The position numbers and the translations under genes were made by a program. A stretch of DNA of 5,178 nt from positions 1 through 5,178 of the forward strand of contig JAUNCB010000112.1 of assembly GCA_030526765.1 (NCBI GenBank), written 5' to 3'. How positions within the stretch are numbered: the first letter of the stretch is position 1; the number at the start of each line of letters is the position of its first letter. Shown here piece after piece: positions 1 to 5,178 of this stretch. The stretch is from Bacillota bacterium. Lineage in GTDB: Bacteria; Bacillota; Clostridia; Lachnospirales; Anaerotignaceae. A model generated the notes under the pieces. It saw nothing but the letters and a program-made list of their open reading frames with translations. It was not told where the DNA came from and ran no database searches.

Positions 1-2154
1 ATCTCCCTTCGATTTGAAATACGCAAAGGTACCGTTCTTTTTGCGTAAAACCGGTGGATTATGCCCTGCATTGGTATAAGTGATTACCCCTGTTCGCAGA
101 TCCAGAATACCCATCCACGCCGTAACAAACATTTCCGCTTCATTGCTTTCACACAGCTTATTATTTGCCATGGTAAATACATCATTGACCTCCGCACCGC
201 TTTCCGTGTAGCTTTTGATCAATGTCTTTGCCGTCATCATGAACATTGCCGCAGGAATCCCTTTCCCGGATACATCGGCAATGATAAACACCAGTTTATC
301 TTCCCCCAGCATATAGAAATCGTAAAAATCGCCGCCGACCTCTTTCGCTGTATCCATCATCGCATAAATACCGAAATCCTTCCGATTCGGATAAGGCGGG
401 AATACAGAAGGAAGCGCCGAATGCTGAATTTTCTTCGCAAACAGCAATTCCTGATCGATCCTTGCCGCCGCTTCTTCAATATATCTTTTCAATGTGATAA
501 CCGTAGAGTTGATATCATCCGAAAGCGATGCAAACTCTTCATTGGTACGCACATTGATCTTTACATCCAGATTGCCGCCTGTGATCTGTCCCAGAGATTC
601 ATTGACTCTGCGAATATTATCCACAACGATCTTCTTAACCAGATATGCGATCAGCGCAAATAATGTAGCGAATACAAGCAATTCCATAAACAGCAGCAGA
701 TAAAGCGCTACATCACGGGTAAACATCCCTTCTTTCTGCGGCAATACCGAAACAATGTAATAGCCCTCGCTACGACTGTACATGCAGAATACTTCTTCTC
801 CATGTATTTCCGCCTCAAAGCGAACGCCCTCCTCGGTATTCCCGCCGCCAAAGGATTTCAGATCGATTTTCTCACCGATCATTTCCCCTCTGTCACTGAC
901 AACAACGCCTTCCGCATTACAGATGATATTACAGCCGGTTTTGCCGACATGACGGTTTTTTGCCGCACCGGAAACCTCCATATCAATATCCTTCTGAAAA
1001 CGCTCCGCCTTATAGCCTACCTGAATGAAGCGATCTCCCGGCAAAGAGGCTCCGGCAAATTTCCAAAGGCCTTCATCCGAATTCCCAAAGGAATTTGTCC
1101 GCAGATCCTGCACAAATTCGGTTTCTCCATCCAGAAGCTGCATAAACTCCGCCGTTTCTTCTTTTGATTTCATATCGAAGCCAATGACTTCCTTCGCCGA
1201 ACTTGCAATCACAATACCATTGCTGTCAACAATATTGACCTCCTGCAGGTCATGCTTCTCGGCGATCCATTCCAGCTCACTGTTTTCAATATTATCGTCC
1301 TCTGAAAACTCCGCCGCAACCGTACGAACCACTGTAAGCAGATTATGGTCTGAAGAATAAATAATATCCTCCCTCACGTCCTCGATACAGGTGGAAAGCA
1401 AACTGTCTATATTCGTGTACGCAATCTTTGTCTGCATGGTATAGGTGAATAAGCCCGTAAGGGAAAATGCCAGCAGCACACAAACCATCAGTCTGGTCTG
1501 GAAGGTGTAGGATATTTTTATTTTTTCCGGATCCTTGCTGACAGGTCTCTGCCTTTCCTTCAGGATAAAGGAAACTGCCATCGCCGCAAGCATAACGGAA
1601 ACACCGTTTGCAATAATCATCGGCATGGAGCAATGCTGCACCACATAAAACGCCCGCTCAATATCCGTGGACATTTTTGTAATAAAGAGCAGGATCATAT
1701 GCAGCACTTCCGTTGTAACACCAACAGCCAGCCCATAAAACCAAGAAGCTCTTTTATTGTCCAGCAAAAAGACCCGTATCCATCCACCAAAGAGACCCGC
1801 AACGATCGTTGCCAGTGTACAGGACAGTCTGGAGAACTCTCCCGCTCCCCAGTATACCGCAAACCAGCGCTCCACACCGCCGATCAGCCCTGCAATAATA
1901 CCGGAAGGCGCACCAAATAAAAGCCCCGCCGTCAGCGGTGCCGCATCTCGTACATTCAGTATAACACCCTGCGTTTCGATCCCATATTCTGTTGAAAAAA
2001 CAGCCAGACAACCAAAGGAAACCCCTATGATCACCTGCTTGACTCGTTCAGGCAGACGCGCAAAGCCTTTCTCTTTTTTATTCTCTGCCAGACAAAAAAA
2101 GATAGCCAGAAAAACCGGAAGCAGGGTAGCAACAACCAGTTTTAATAAAACCAT
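1..2154 (-). CDS. SpoIIE/RsbU-family PP2C phosphatase with LytS-type membrane domain, Cache-like sensor and HAMP (3' end cut)
   Basis: Read through on the minus strand, the frame stays open from ATG 2154 to the window edge (718 residues seen). Residues 1-200 are strongly hydrophobic (about six helices) and carry NVRDAAP (67-73) followed by a G-rich stretch, typical of the LytS 5TM receptor domain. A further helix (222-238) leads to an outside region of about 240 residues. This has two PAS-like lobes, around LQEVNIVDSNG (303-313) and VGKTG (403-407), as in double Cache sensors. Then come a helix (483-505), HAMP (about 505-560) and PP2C/SpoIIE. The PP2C part shows AKKIQHSALP (573-582), metal-binding D609 in EVGGDFYD and D627 in ADVSGKG, and TNAGHNPP (694-701). 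The last PP2C segment lies outside the window. Family knowledge: such phosphatases dephosphorylate STAS proteins, and the neighbouring STAS gene is the obvious substrate. An in-frame ATG at 2169 lacks a ribosome site, so 2154 is preferred. Confidence 0.93.
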   Translation of the reverse strand, partial: MVLLKLVVATLLPVFLAIFFCLAENKKEKGFARLPERVKQVIIGVSFGCLAVFSTEYGIETQGVILNVRDAAPLTAGLLFGAPSGIIAGLIGGVERWFAVYWGAGEFSRLSCTLATIVAGLFGGWIRVFLLDNKRASWFYGLAVGVTTEVLHMILLFITKMSTDIERAFYVVQHCSMPMIIANGVSVMLAAMAVSFILKERQRPVSKDPEKIKISYTFQTRLMVCVLLAFSLTGLFTYTMQTKIAYTNIDSLLSTCIEDVREDIIYSSDHNLLTVVRTVAAEFSEDDNIENSELEWIAEKHDLQEVNIVDSNGIVIASSAKEVIGFDMKSKEETAEFMQLLDGETEFVQDLRTNSFGNSDEGLWKFAGASLPGDRFIQVGYKAERFQKDIDMEVSGAAKNRHVGKTGCNIICNAEGVVVSDRGEMIGEKIDLKSFGGGNTEEGVRFEAEIHGEEVFCMYSRSEGYYIVSVLPQKEGMFTRDVALYLLLFMELLVFATLFALIAYLVKKIVVDNIRRVNESLGQITGGNLDVKINVRTNEEFASLSDDINSTVITLKRYIEEAAARIDQELLFAKKIQHSALPSVFPPYPNRKDFGIYAMMDTAKEVGGDFYDFYMLGEDKLVFIIADVSGKGIPAAMFMMTAKTLIKSYTESGAEVNDVFTMANNKLCESNEAEMFVTAWMGILDLRTGVITYTNAGHNPPVLRKKNGTFAYFKSKGD

Positions 2155-2160
2155 GCTAAA

Positions 2161-2167
2161 TCCCTCC
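2161..2167 (-). promoter_or_regulatory. Ribosome binding site that decides the phosphatase start
   Basis: GGAGGGA lies six bases before the ATG at 2154. It sits inside the 26-bp gap after the STAS stop codon. It overlaps the alternative ATG at 2169 and could not serve it, so it argues for the shorter start. Confidence 0.75.
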
Positions 2168-2180
2168 ATAATAATTCTGT

Positions 2181-2480
2181 TTATTCGATCGTCAGAATAT
2201 CAATGAACCCTGTAATATCAAAGATCTCCATGATCGTTTCATTGACATTTTTCAGTTTCAGACCATTCTTACGGCTCATCATCTTCTGCGCCTTCAGAAT
2301 TACTCTGAGCCCTGCGGAAGAAATATATTCCAGCTGTTCCATATCAATAATCATTTCCTGAACCTCTTCGCCGCAGCCATTGATAACCACTTCCAGCTCC
2401 GGCGCTGTTGTCGTATCCACTCTGCCTACAGCATTGATCCACATTGTATTTCCTTCTGTTTTCTGTTCAATCTTCAACAT
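2181..2480 (-). CDS. STAS-domain anti-sigma-factor antagonist (SpoIIAA/RsbV type)
   Basis: This 99-residue protein is a lone STAS domain, the usual size for SpoIIAA and RsbV. Visible hallmarks are an N-terminal strand ending in GRVDTTTAPEL (19-29), a central IDMEQLEYISSAGLRV (45-60), and a C-terminal helix in FDITGFIDI (87-95). In the family, a serine at the SS position (S54/S55 here) is phosphorylated by an anti-sigma kinase such as SpoIIAB or RsbW. A PP2C phosphatase removes the phosphate, and the unphosphorylated form binds the kinase and frees its sigma factor or other target. The phosphatase gene follows 26 bp downstream, so the two are probably one transcript. GAAGGAG (2492-2498) or GGGGA (2486-2490) precedes the ATG. 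The true partner kinase is not in the window, so the output, whether a sigma factor or another target, is unknown. Confidence 0.93.
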   Translation of the reverse strand: MLKIEQKTEGNTMWINAVGRVDTTTAPELEVVINGCGEEVQEMIIDMEQLEYISSAGLRVILKAQKMMSRKNGLKLKNVNETIMEIFDITGFIDILTIE

Positions 2481-2541
2481 ACTCGTCCCCGCTCCTTCTC
2501 AGAATCTTTTCTTTTGCCTGCACCAATATAAACTAACCTGT

Positions 2542-2573
2542 AAAAACAACCATTTCTATCGACAGTTGTTTTT
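2542..2573 (-). repeat. 9-bp perfect inverted repeat in the leader of the STAS gene
   Basis: AAAAACAAC (2542-2550) and GTTGTTTTT (2565-2573) are exact reverse complements around a 14-base loop. They lie about 60-90 bases before the STAS start and downstream of the TATAAT box. The stem is A/T-rich, so it may be a weak hairpin, a leaky terminator or attenuator for read-through from the upstream gene, or a protein-binding site. The repeat is seen; its role is inferred. Confidence 0.5.
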
Positions 2574-2632
2574 CCGAAATATCTCTGTATTTTTCTAAAG
2601 AACCTTCCTTCTGTCTGGAAAATACTGTTTTC

Positions 2633-2661
2633 ATTATAGCATAAAACCCTAAAACACGAAA
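2633..2661 (-). promoter_or_regulatory. Probable sigma-A promoter of the STAS-phosphatase unit
   Basis: A perfect TATAAT (2633-2638) stands in the gap after the DHH gene. At 17 bp spacing the -35 would be TTTCGT (2656-2661), a poor match. The start point would fall near 2626, giving a leader of roughly 145 bases that contains the 2542-2573 inverted repeat. No convincing terminator follows the DHH gene, so some read-through into this unit is possible. Confidence 0.5.
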
Positions 2662-2701
2662 CAAAAACCGTTTTCCCTGCACCGTTTCAGCCTTTATCAC
2701 A

Positions 2702-3679
2702 TCAGGCATCAAAGGGATGCGTATCGATATATTCAGACAGCAGTTTTTCCATGATTTCTCCAATTTCCGATGTCCCGTATTTTTCTTCCATTTTTTTCTG
2801 CCAGATCCGACCGCCGGCCTTTCTTGCATGACCGCCGCCGCTGCCGATCCCATCGCAGAGATATGCCATGATTTCATTGGCCCGCAGCCCCTCATGGCAG
2901 GTACGCATGGACAGCTGATATCCTGTATTCGCCTGGGTATAAACCAGACTGAGCAGAACCATATCCACCTGTATCATAAAGTCACCGATGATACCCAACA
3001 CACTCTGATCACACTTCAGCGCACCAACCAGTGCAAAGCCCCGTTCAATATCCAGGTAGTGGTGATACATGGCATCACTGGCGATCATCAGCTCCGCCAC
3101 AGACATATTCATTTTTGTCAGCCGATCAAACAGAGGCTGCTCCTCATACAGCTCTGTCCGCAGAATAATATCCTCTGCATGAAACAGATCCGCAAAGCCT
3201 GCCGTATCTGTATAAAGCCCAAACAGAAGCGAAACCACAAGCCCCTGATCCTCTTTGACCGGATATCCTTCCTCCTTGAGCATTTTATAAACCAATGCTG
3301 CACAGCTGTGAAACACACTGCAGATCATATAGTCACAGTCCAGTTCCCTCGCCTGAATATGGTGGTCAATGATCATTACTTTTTCCGCAGGAAATTTCTG
3401 CACATTCCCCTCGCCATACTGGCAGTCTATGGTCAGCAGCAGATCAAAATCCGAAATGCTTTCCACATGACGAACAGGAATGCCGCATTCCCGTATCATT
3501 GTTTTCAAGCTGTTCTTTTTGATACGCTGGGTGCCGCCGTAAACAATATCCGCTTCTATTCCGTTTGCCTGCAGATAACGGTAAACACCAAAGGCGGAAC
3601 CAACCGCATCTGCATCCGGATTATCATGACACTGGATACATACCTTTTTATATGATAATAACTTTCTGAGAAAGCCCAT
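2702..3679 (-). CDS. DHH/DHHA1-family phosphoesterase, NrnA-like (oligoribonuclease/pAp phosphatase type)
   Basis: The 325-residue product matches the usual length of NrnA-like proteins. The DHH motifs occur in order: HDNPDADAVGS (18-28), giving the H-x3-D-x-D metal site; TIDC (83-86); the name-giving DHH (105-107); and GLYTDTAGF (154-162). The C-terminal DHHA1 substrate-binding part ends in GSGGGHARKAGG (279-290). Members use Mn2+ to break down short oligoribonucleotides and often to dephosphorylate pAp; some relatives cleave cyclic-dinucleotide products such as pApA. There are no membrane segments, so it is cytoplasmic, and no CBS, GGDEF or extra RecJ domains. The DHH motif is followed by IQAREL rather than the SN often seen in classical NrnA, so it may be a separate subfamily. 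AGGAGA (3686-3691) lies six bases before the ATG. It appears to be transcribed alone. The family call is firm; the exact substrate is not. Confidence 0.93.
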   Translation of the reverse strand: MGFLRKLLSYKKVCIQCHDNPDADAVGSAFGVYRYLQANGIEADIVYGGTQRIKKNSLKTMIRECGIPVRHVESISDFDLLLTIDCQYGEGNVQKFPAEKVMIIDHHIQARELDCDYMICSVFHSCAALVYKMLKEEGYPVKEDQGLVVSLLFGLYTDTAGFADLFHAEDIILRTELYEEQPLFDRLTKMNMSVAELMIASDAMYHHYLDIERGFALVGALKCDQSVLGIIGDFMIQVDMVLLSLVYTQANTGYQLSMRTCHEGLRANEIMAYLCDGIGSGGGHARKAGGRIWQKKMEEKYGTSEIGEIMEKLLSEYIDTHPFDA

Positions 3680-3739
3680 GTGATATCTCCTATCATCTCT
3701 TGTATTTTTCCTGTTTTCAAAGAAATTCTTTATTTTTTT

Positions 3740-3768
3740 ATCATATCAAAAGATAGGAATATATACAA
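3740..3768 (-). promoter_or_regulatory. Extended -10 promoter of the DHH phosphoesterase gene
   Basis: TATGAT (3740-3745) is preceded by TG one base upstream, an extended -10 element. TTGTAT (3763-3768) sits 17 bp further upstream as a weak -35. The predicted start is near 3733, giving a leader of about 53 bases before the ATG at 3679. The promoter begins right after the terminator T-tract of the preceding gene. Confidence 0.65.
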
Positions 3769-3772
3769 CAAT

Positions 3773-3808
3773 AAAAAACGCAGGAGCGCAAACCATTTGC
3801 ACTCCTGC
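3773..3808 (-). terminator. Intrinsic terminator of the DUF5684 gene
   Basis: On the minus strand a hairpin (3808-3780) pairs GCAGGAG with CTCCTGC, then a U-G wobble, then GCAAA with TTTGC, around a three-base TGG loop. That makes 13 pairs. A run of six T (3778-3773) follows almost directly. The wobble pairs only in minus-strand RNA (it is C against A on the plus strand), which supports this direction. It ends 32 bp after the stop codon at 3841. Confidence 0.9.
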
Positions 3809-3840
3809 TTTATCCGATTTATTCTCTTTTCCAAAGCCGT

Positions 3841-4356
3841 TTATTCTGCACTATTCAATTCGGGTACAATATATTCGGAACCACCAAACGCCAGAATCAG
3901 ATAGAAAACAGGCGTCAGGAAAAGCAGCCCCAGTGTAAAGCCAACCCCATGACCAAAGGAACGGGACAGCTTATGTTTTTCCATTACCGTCAGCACCGTA
4001 CCTGCCAGAGATACCAGCCCGCCGATTATTGCAAGGAAGCCTTCCGCACCGTTTGTCAGCGCACCTACTGCGCCGAGTGCCATAATGATCCAGAACATTT
4101 TTGTATTCCAAACCAGTTTGATTTCTGTATAAGCATTGTATATAGGGATCAGCGCTTTCCAGCCTTTATCGCCTGCCTTTGTGAAAATACGCCACTGACC
4201 GATCACACTGATGATATATACGACCCCGACAAAAGCAAGGATCAAGGATAAAAATCCTGCCATAACTCCAAGCCCCGCCAGAATTTCCTCCCCCTCAGGA
4301 CCATTTAATGCCATTGTAAGCTGTTCTACAAGTTCCATTGTCTGCTGTTCATTCAT
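3841..4356 (-). CDS. DUF5684-type small integral membrane protein
   Basis: The 171-residue protein has a short polar, acidic N-terminus (1-27) and then about four hydrophobic helices (near 31-53, 87-104, 107-124 and 138-158). Between helices 1 and 2 is the family signature: W55, F58, K60-A61-G62 and W66, then IPIYNAY (70-76). The last helix begins with FGHGVGFTLGLLFL (134-147), also typical of DUF5684. No catalytic residues or export signal are evident, and the function of the family is not established as far as I know. It is flanked by terminators and has its own promoter, so it is probably monocistronic and not tied to rnc or the DHH gene. AGGAGG (4367-4372) lies ten bases before the ATG, a strong ribosome site. 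I assign the family from remembered motif similarity; no function is claimed. Confidence 0.82.
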   Translation of the reverse strand: MNEQQTMELVEQLTMALNGPEGEEILAGLGVMAGFLSLILAFVGVVYIISVIGQWRIFTKAGDKGWKALIPIYNAYTEIKLVWNTKMFWIIMALGAVGALTNGAEGFLAIIGGLVSLAGTVLTVMEKHKLSRSFGHGVGFTLGLLFLTPVFYLILAFGGSEYIVPELNSAE

Positions 4357-4410
4357 AGTATACCTTCCTCCTTTTTATATCGGCATTCTCTTACCTTCCG
4401 AATACATCAT

Positions 4411-4430
4411 TCCTGTTTCCCAAAACAGAA
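4411..4430 (-). promoter_or_regulatory. Small hairpin in the DUF5684 leader
   Basis: CTGTTT and AAACAG pair around a four-base TGGG loop, extended on the minus strand by a U-G and a U-A pair to eight pairs. It lies in the predicted 5' leader, about 55-75 bases before the start codon. It has no T-tract, so it is not a terminator; it might stabilise the mRNA. Small hairpins of this size also arise by chance. Confidence 0.3.
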
Positions 4431-4451
4431 GCCCTTGTTCTTTATGGATTC

Positions 4452-4460
4452 ATTATATCA
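4452..4460 (-). promoter_or_regulatory. Extended -10 promoter of the DUF5684 gene
   Basis: TGATATAAT (4452-4460) is a perfect TATAAT with the TG extension. At 17 bp spacing the -35 hexamer would be TACTAT (4475-4480), a poor match. The promoter may therefore rely on the extended -10, on the A/T-rich repeat upstream (4491-4510), or on an activator. The predicted start is near 4446, giving a leader of about 90 bases. Confidence 0.65.
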
Positions 4461-4490
4461 GTTTCCCTCTGCAAATAGTATTACAAAATT

Positions 4491-4510
4491 CTTAATAATT
4501 CTTAATAATC
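4491..4510. repeat. 10-bp tandem direct repeat upstream of the DUF5684 promoter
   Basis: CTTAATAATT is followed at once by CTTAATAATC (9 of 10 bases identical), so the units sit about one helical turn apart on the same face of the DNA. They lie some 45-65 bp upstream of the predicted start point. That position suits either an A/T-rich UP element for RNA polymerase or a direct-repeat site for an OmpR/PhoB-type regulator. Confidence 0.5.
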
Positions 4511-4514
4511 CCCT

Positions 4515-4525
4515 GTTACTGTAAC
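4515..4525. promoter_or_regulatory. Palindrome GTTACTGTAAC, possible operator
   Basis: Five-base arms GTTAC/GTAAC flank a single central T, next to runs of C on both sides. It lies between the rnc terminator and the tandem repeat. It resembles an operator for a dimeric repressor but is about 70-80 bp upstream of the predicted start, far for direct repression. The palindrome is seen; the role is a guess. Confidence 0.25.
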
Positions 4526-4550
4526 CCCCGCGTACAGTTCTCCCTGCATC

Positions 4551-4586
4551 AAAAAAGGAATAGCTCCATATCCATGGATCTATTCC
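4551..4586 (-). terminator. Strong intrinsic terminator of rnc
   Basis: On the minus strand GGAATAG pairs with CTATTCC, followed by one A/G mismatch and five more pairs (TCCAT with ATGGA) closing a four-base GGAT loop (4586-4557). Six T follow directly (4556-4551). The hairpin starts eight bases after the rnc stop codon. On the plus strand the hairpin is followed only by CTCTTTTG, so termination from that side would be weak. Confidence 0.92.
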
Positions 4587-4594
4587 CTCTTTTG

Positions 4595-5178
4595 TCAATT
4601 CATACGCTCCAGCGCATCATTTGCTGCATTCTGTTCCGCTTCTTTTTTGCTTTTGCCGCTGCCTCTTCCTAGAAGCTGTCCCTCATGGGTCACCTCAGCT
4701 ACAAAGACCTTATTATGGTCCGGTCCCTGTTCATCAACAATCTCATATTTCAAAGGGACTTTGCTGATCTTCTGGATCACTTCCTGCAGATGCGTCTTAC
4801 AGTCCAGATTACGGAAATTGCTCTTCGTATGCTCAATATGCGCAATCATGAAGCCTTTAATGTATTTTGTTGCAGCTTCCATTCCACCATCAATACAGAT
4901 CGCACCGATGATTGCTTCAAAAGCATCCGCCAGAATGGAATCCCGCTCTCTGCCTCCGGTGCTTTCCTCTCCTTTTCCCAGCAGCAGGCATCTGCCCACC
5001 CCCAGTTTTCTGGATAATTCCGCAAGGGAACCCTCACAAACCACGGCTGCACGCAGTTTTGTCAGCTCGCCCTCCGGCATTTTGGGAAAATGGCGATACA
5101 TATATTCGCTGACCACCATATCCAGCACAGCATCTCCCAGAAATTCAAGGCGTTCATTATTCTCATGCTTTCCTTTTT
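4595..5178 (-). CDS. rnc: Ribonuclease III (N-terminus cut by window edge)
   Basis: RNase III cleaves double-stranded RNA with Mg2+, acting in rRNA processing and mRNA and small-RNA turnover in the cytoplasm. The visible 193 residues lack roughly the first 30-35 of a protein usually about 230 long. The family signature NERLEFLGDAVLD is at visible residues 7-19, holding catalytic E11 and D15. EGELTKLRA follows, and DAFEAIIGAI supplies the second acidic pair (D84, E87). A double-stranded-RNA-binding domain fills about 125-193, opening with KTHLQEVIQK and ending with GSGKSKKEAEQNAA. All catalytic residues that can be seen are intact. The frame runs upstream past the GTG at 5128, which codes for an internal valine inside the conserved core and is not the start. 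A terminator follows directly, so rnc is the last gene of its transcript here. Confidence 0.97.
   Translation of the reverse strand, partial: KGKHENNERLEFLGDAVLDMVVSEYMYRHFPKMPEGELTKLRAAVVCEGSLAELSRKLGVGRCLLLGKGEESTGGRERDSILADAFEAIIGAICIDGGMEAATKYIKGFMIAHIEHTKSNFRNLDCKTHLQEVIQKISKVPLKYEIVDEQGPDHNKVFVAEVTHEGQLLGRGSGKSKKEAEQNAANDALERMN

Noticed and set aside
61..663. Plus-strand open frame of 200 codons opposite the HAMP and PP2C part of the phosphatase
   Set aside because: The minus-strand frame is coherent with conserved motifs throughout; this frame is cysteine-, histidine- and arginine-rich noise.
2533..2634. Possible 33-residue minus-strand peptide starting at an ATG overlapping the TATAAT box
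   Set aside because: The ATG overlaps the -10 element, so the local promoter could not produce a translatable message. There is no good ribosome site and no recognisable motif.
2640..2701. Terminator for the DHH gene just after its stop codon
   Set aside because: The stretch contains T-runs but only short or long-looped pairings (for example GAAAC/GTTTC), with no stable hairpin before a T-tract.
2717..3655. Long plus-strand open frame of 312 codons opposite the DHH gene
   Set aside because: It is an antisense shadow of a clearly conserved gene; its composition (rich in H, I, Q, C) is not protein-like and it has no family motifs.
4595..5128. A GTG at 5128 as the start of RNase III
   Set aside because: The frame continues upstream into the conserved NERLEFLGDA block, so the GTG is an internal valine and the real start is outside the window.
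1..5178. Frameshift or pseudogene in the large phosphatase frame
   Set aside because: Codon-by-codon reading from 2154 to 1 gave one uninterrupted frame with every expected motif in order.
1..5178. Defence system, CRISPR array, prophage or insertion sequence
   Set aside because: No spaced repeats, transposase or integrase motifs, terminal inverted repeats or nuclease/defence signatures are visible on either strand.

Overview
The window looks like a piece of chromosome from a low-to-moderate-GC Firmicute, most likely an anaerobic Clostridia member (Lachnospirales-like). This rests on purine-rich Shine-Dalgarno sites, sigma-A type promoters with extended -10 elements, hairpin-plus-T-tract terminators, a DUF5684 protein, and a LytS-like/SpoIIE-type phosphatase paired with a STAS protein. 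The taxonomic call is inference; no rRNA or species marker is present. All five genes lie on the minus strand, so transcription runs from high to low coordinates.

In order of transcription: (1) 5178-4595 is the 3' part of rnc (RNase III), its N-terminus cut by the window edge, closed by a strong intrinsic terminator. (2) 4594-4357 is a 238-bp regulatory gap with a palindrome, a 10-bp tandem repeat and an extended -10 promoter. It leads to a DUF5684 four-helix membrane protein (4356-3841) with its own terminator (3808-3773). (3) An extended -10 promoter (3768-3740) drives a DHH/DHHA1 phosphoesterase of the NrnA type (3679-2702). (4) A 221-bp gap carries a perfect TATAAT box and a 9-bp inverted repeat. 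It leads to a two-gene unit: a STAS anti-sigma-factor antagonist (2480-2181) and, 26 bp later, a large membrane-bound SpoIIE/RsbU-type PP2C phosphatase (2154 to beyond position 1).

The most interesting part is the last pair. The phosphatase combines a LytS-type multi-helix membrane domain, a two-lobed extracellular Cache-like sensor, HAMP and PP2C domains. It is co-encoded with a small STAS protein that carries a phosphorylatable serine pair. Together they look like the input half of a partner-switching pathway: an outside signal activates the phosphatase, which dephosphorylates the STAS protein, which then binds an anti-sigma/kinase partner. No kinase or sigma factor is visible; either could lie beyond position 1 or elsewhere. 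The other genes are RNA- or nucleotide-turnover functions (RNase III, oligoribonuclease-like DHH protein) and an uncharacterised membrane protein, each apparently its own transcription unit. I see no mobile elements, CRISPR arrays, tRNAs or rRNAs.
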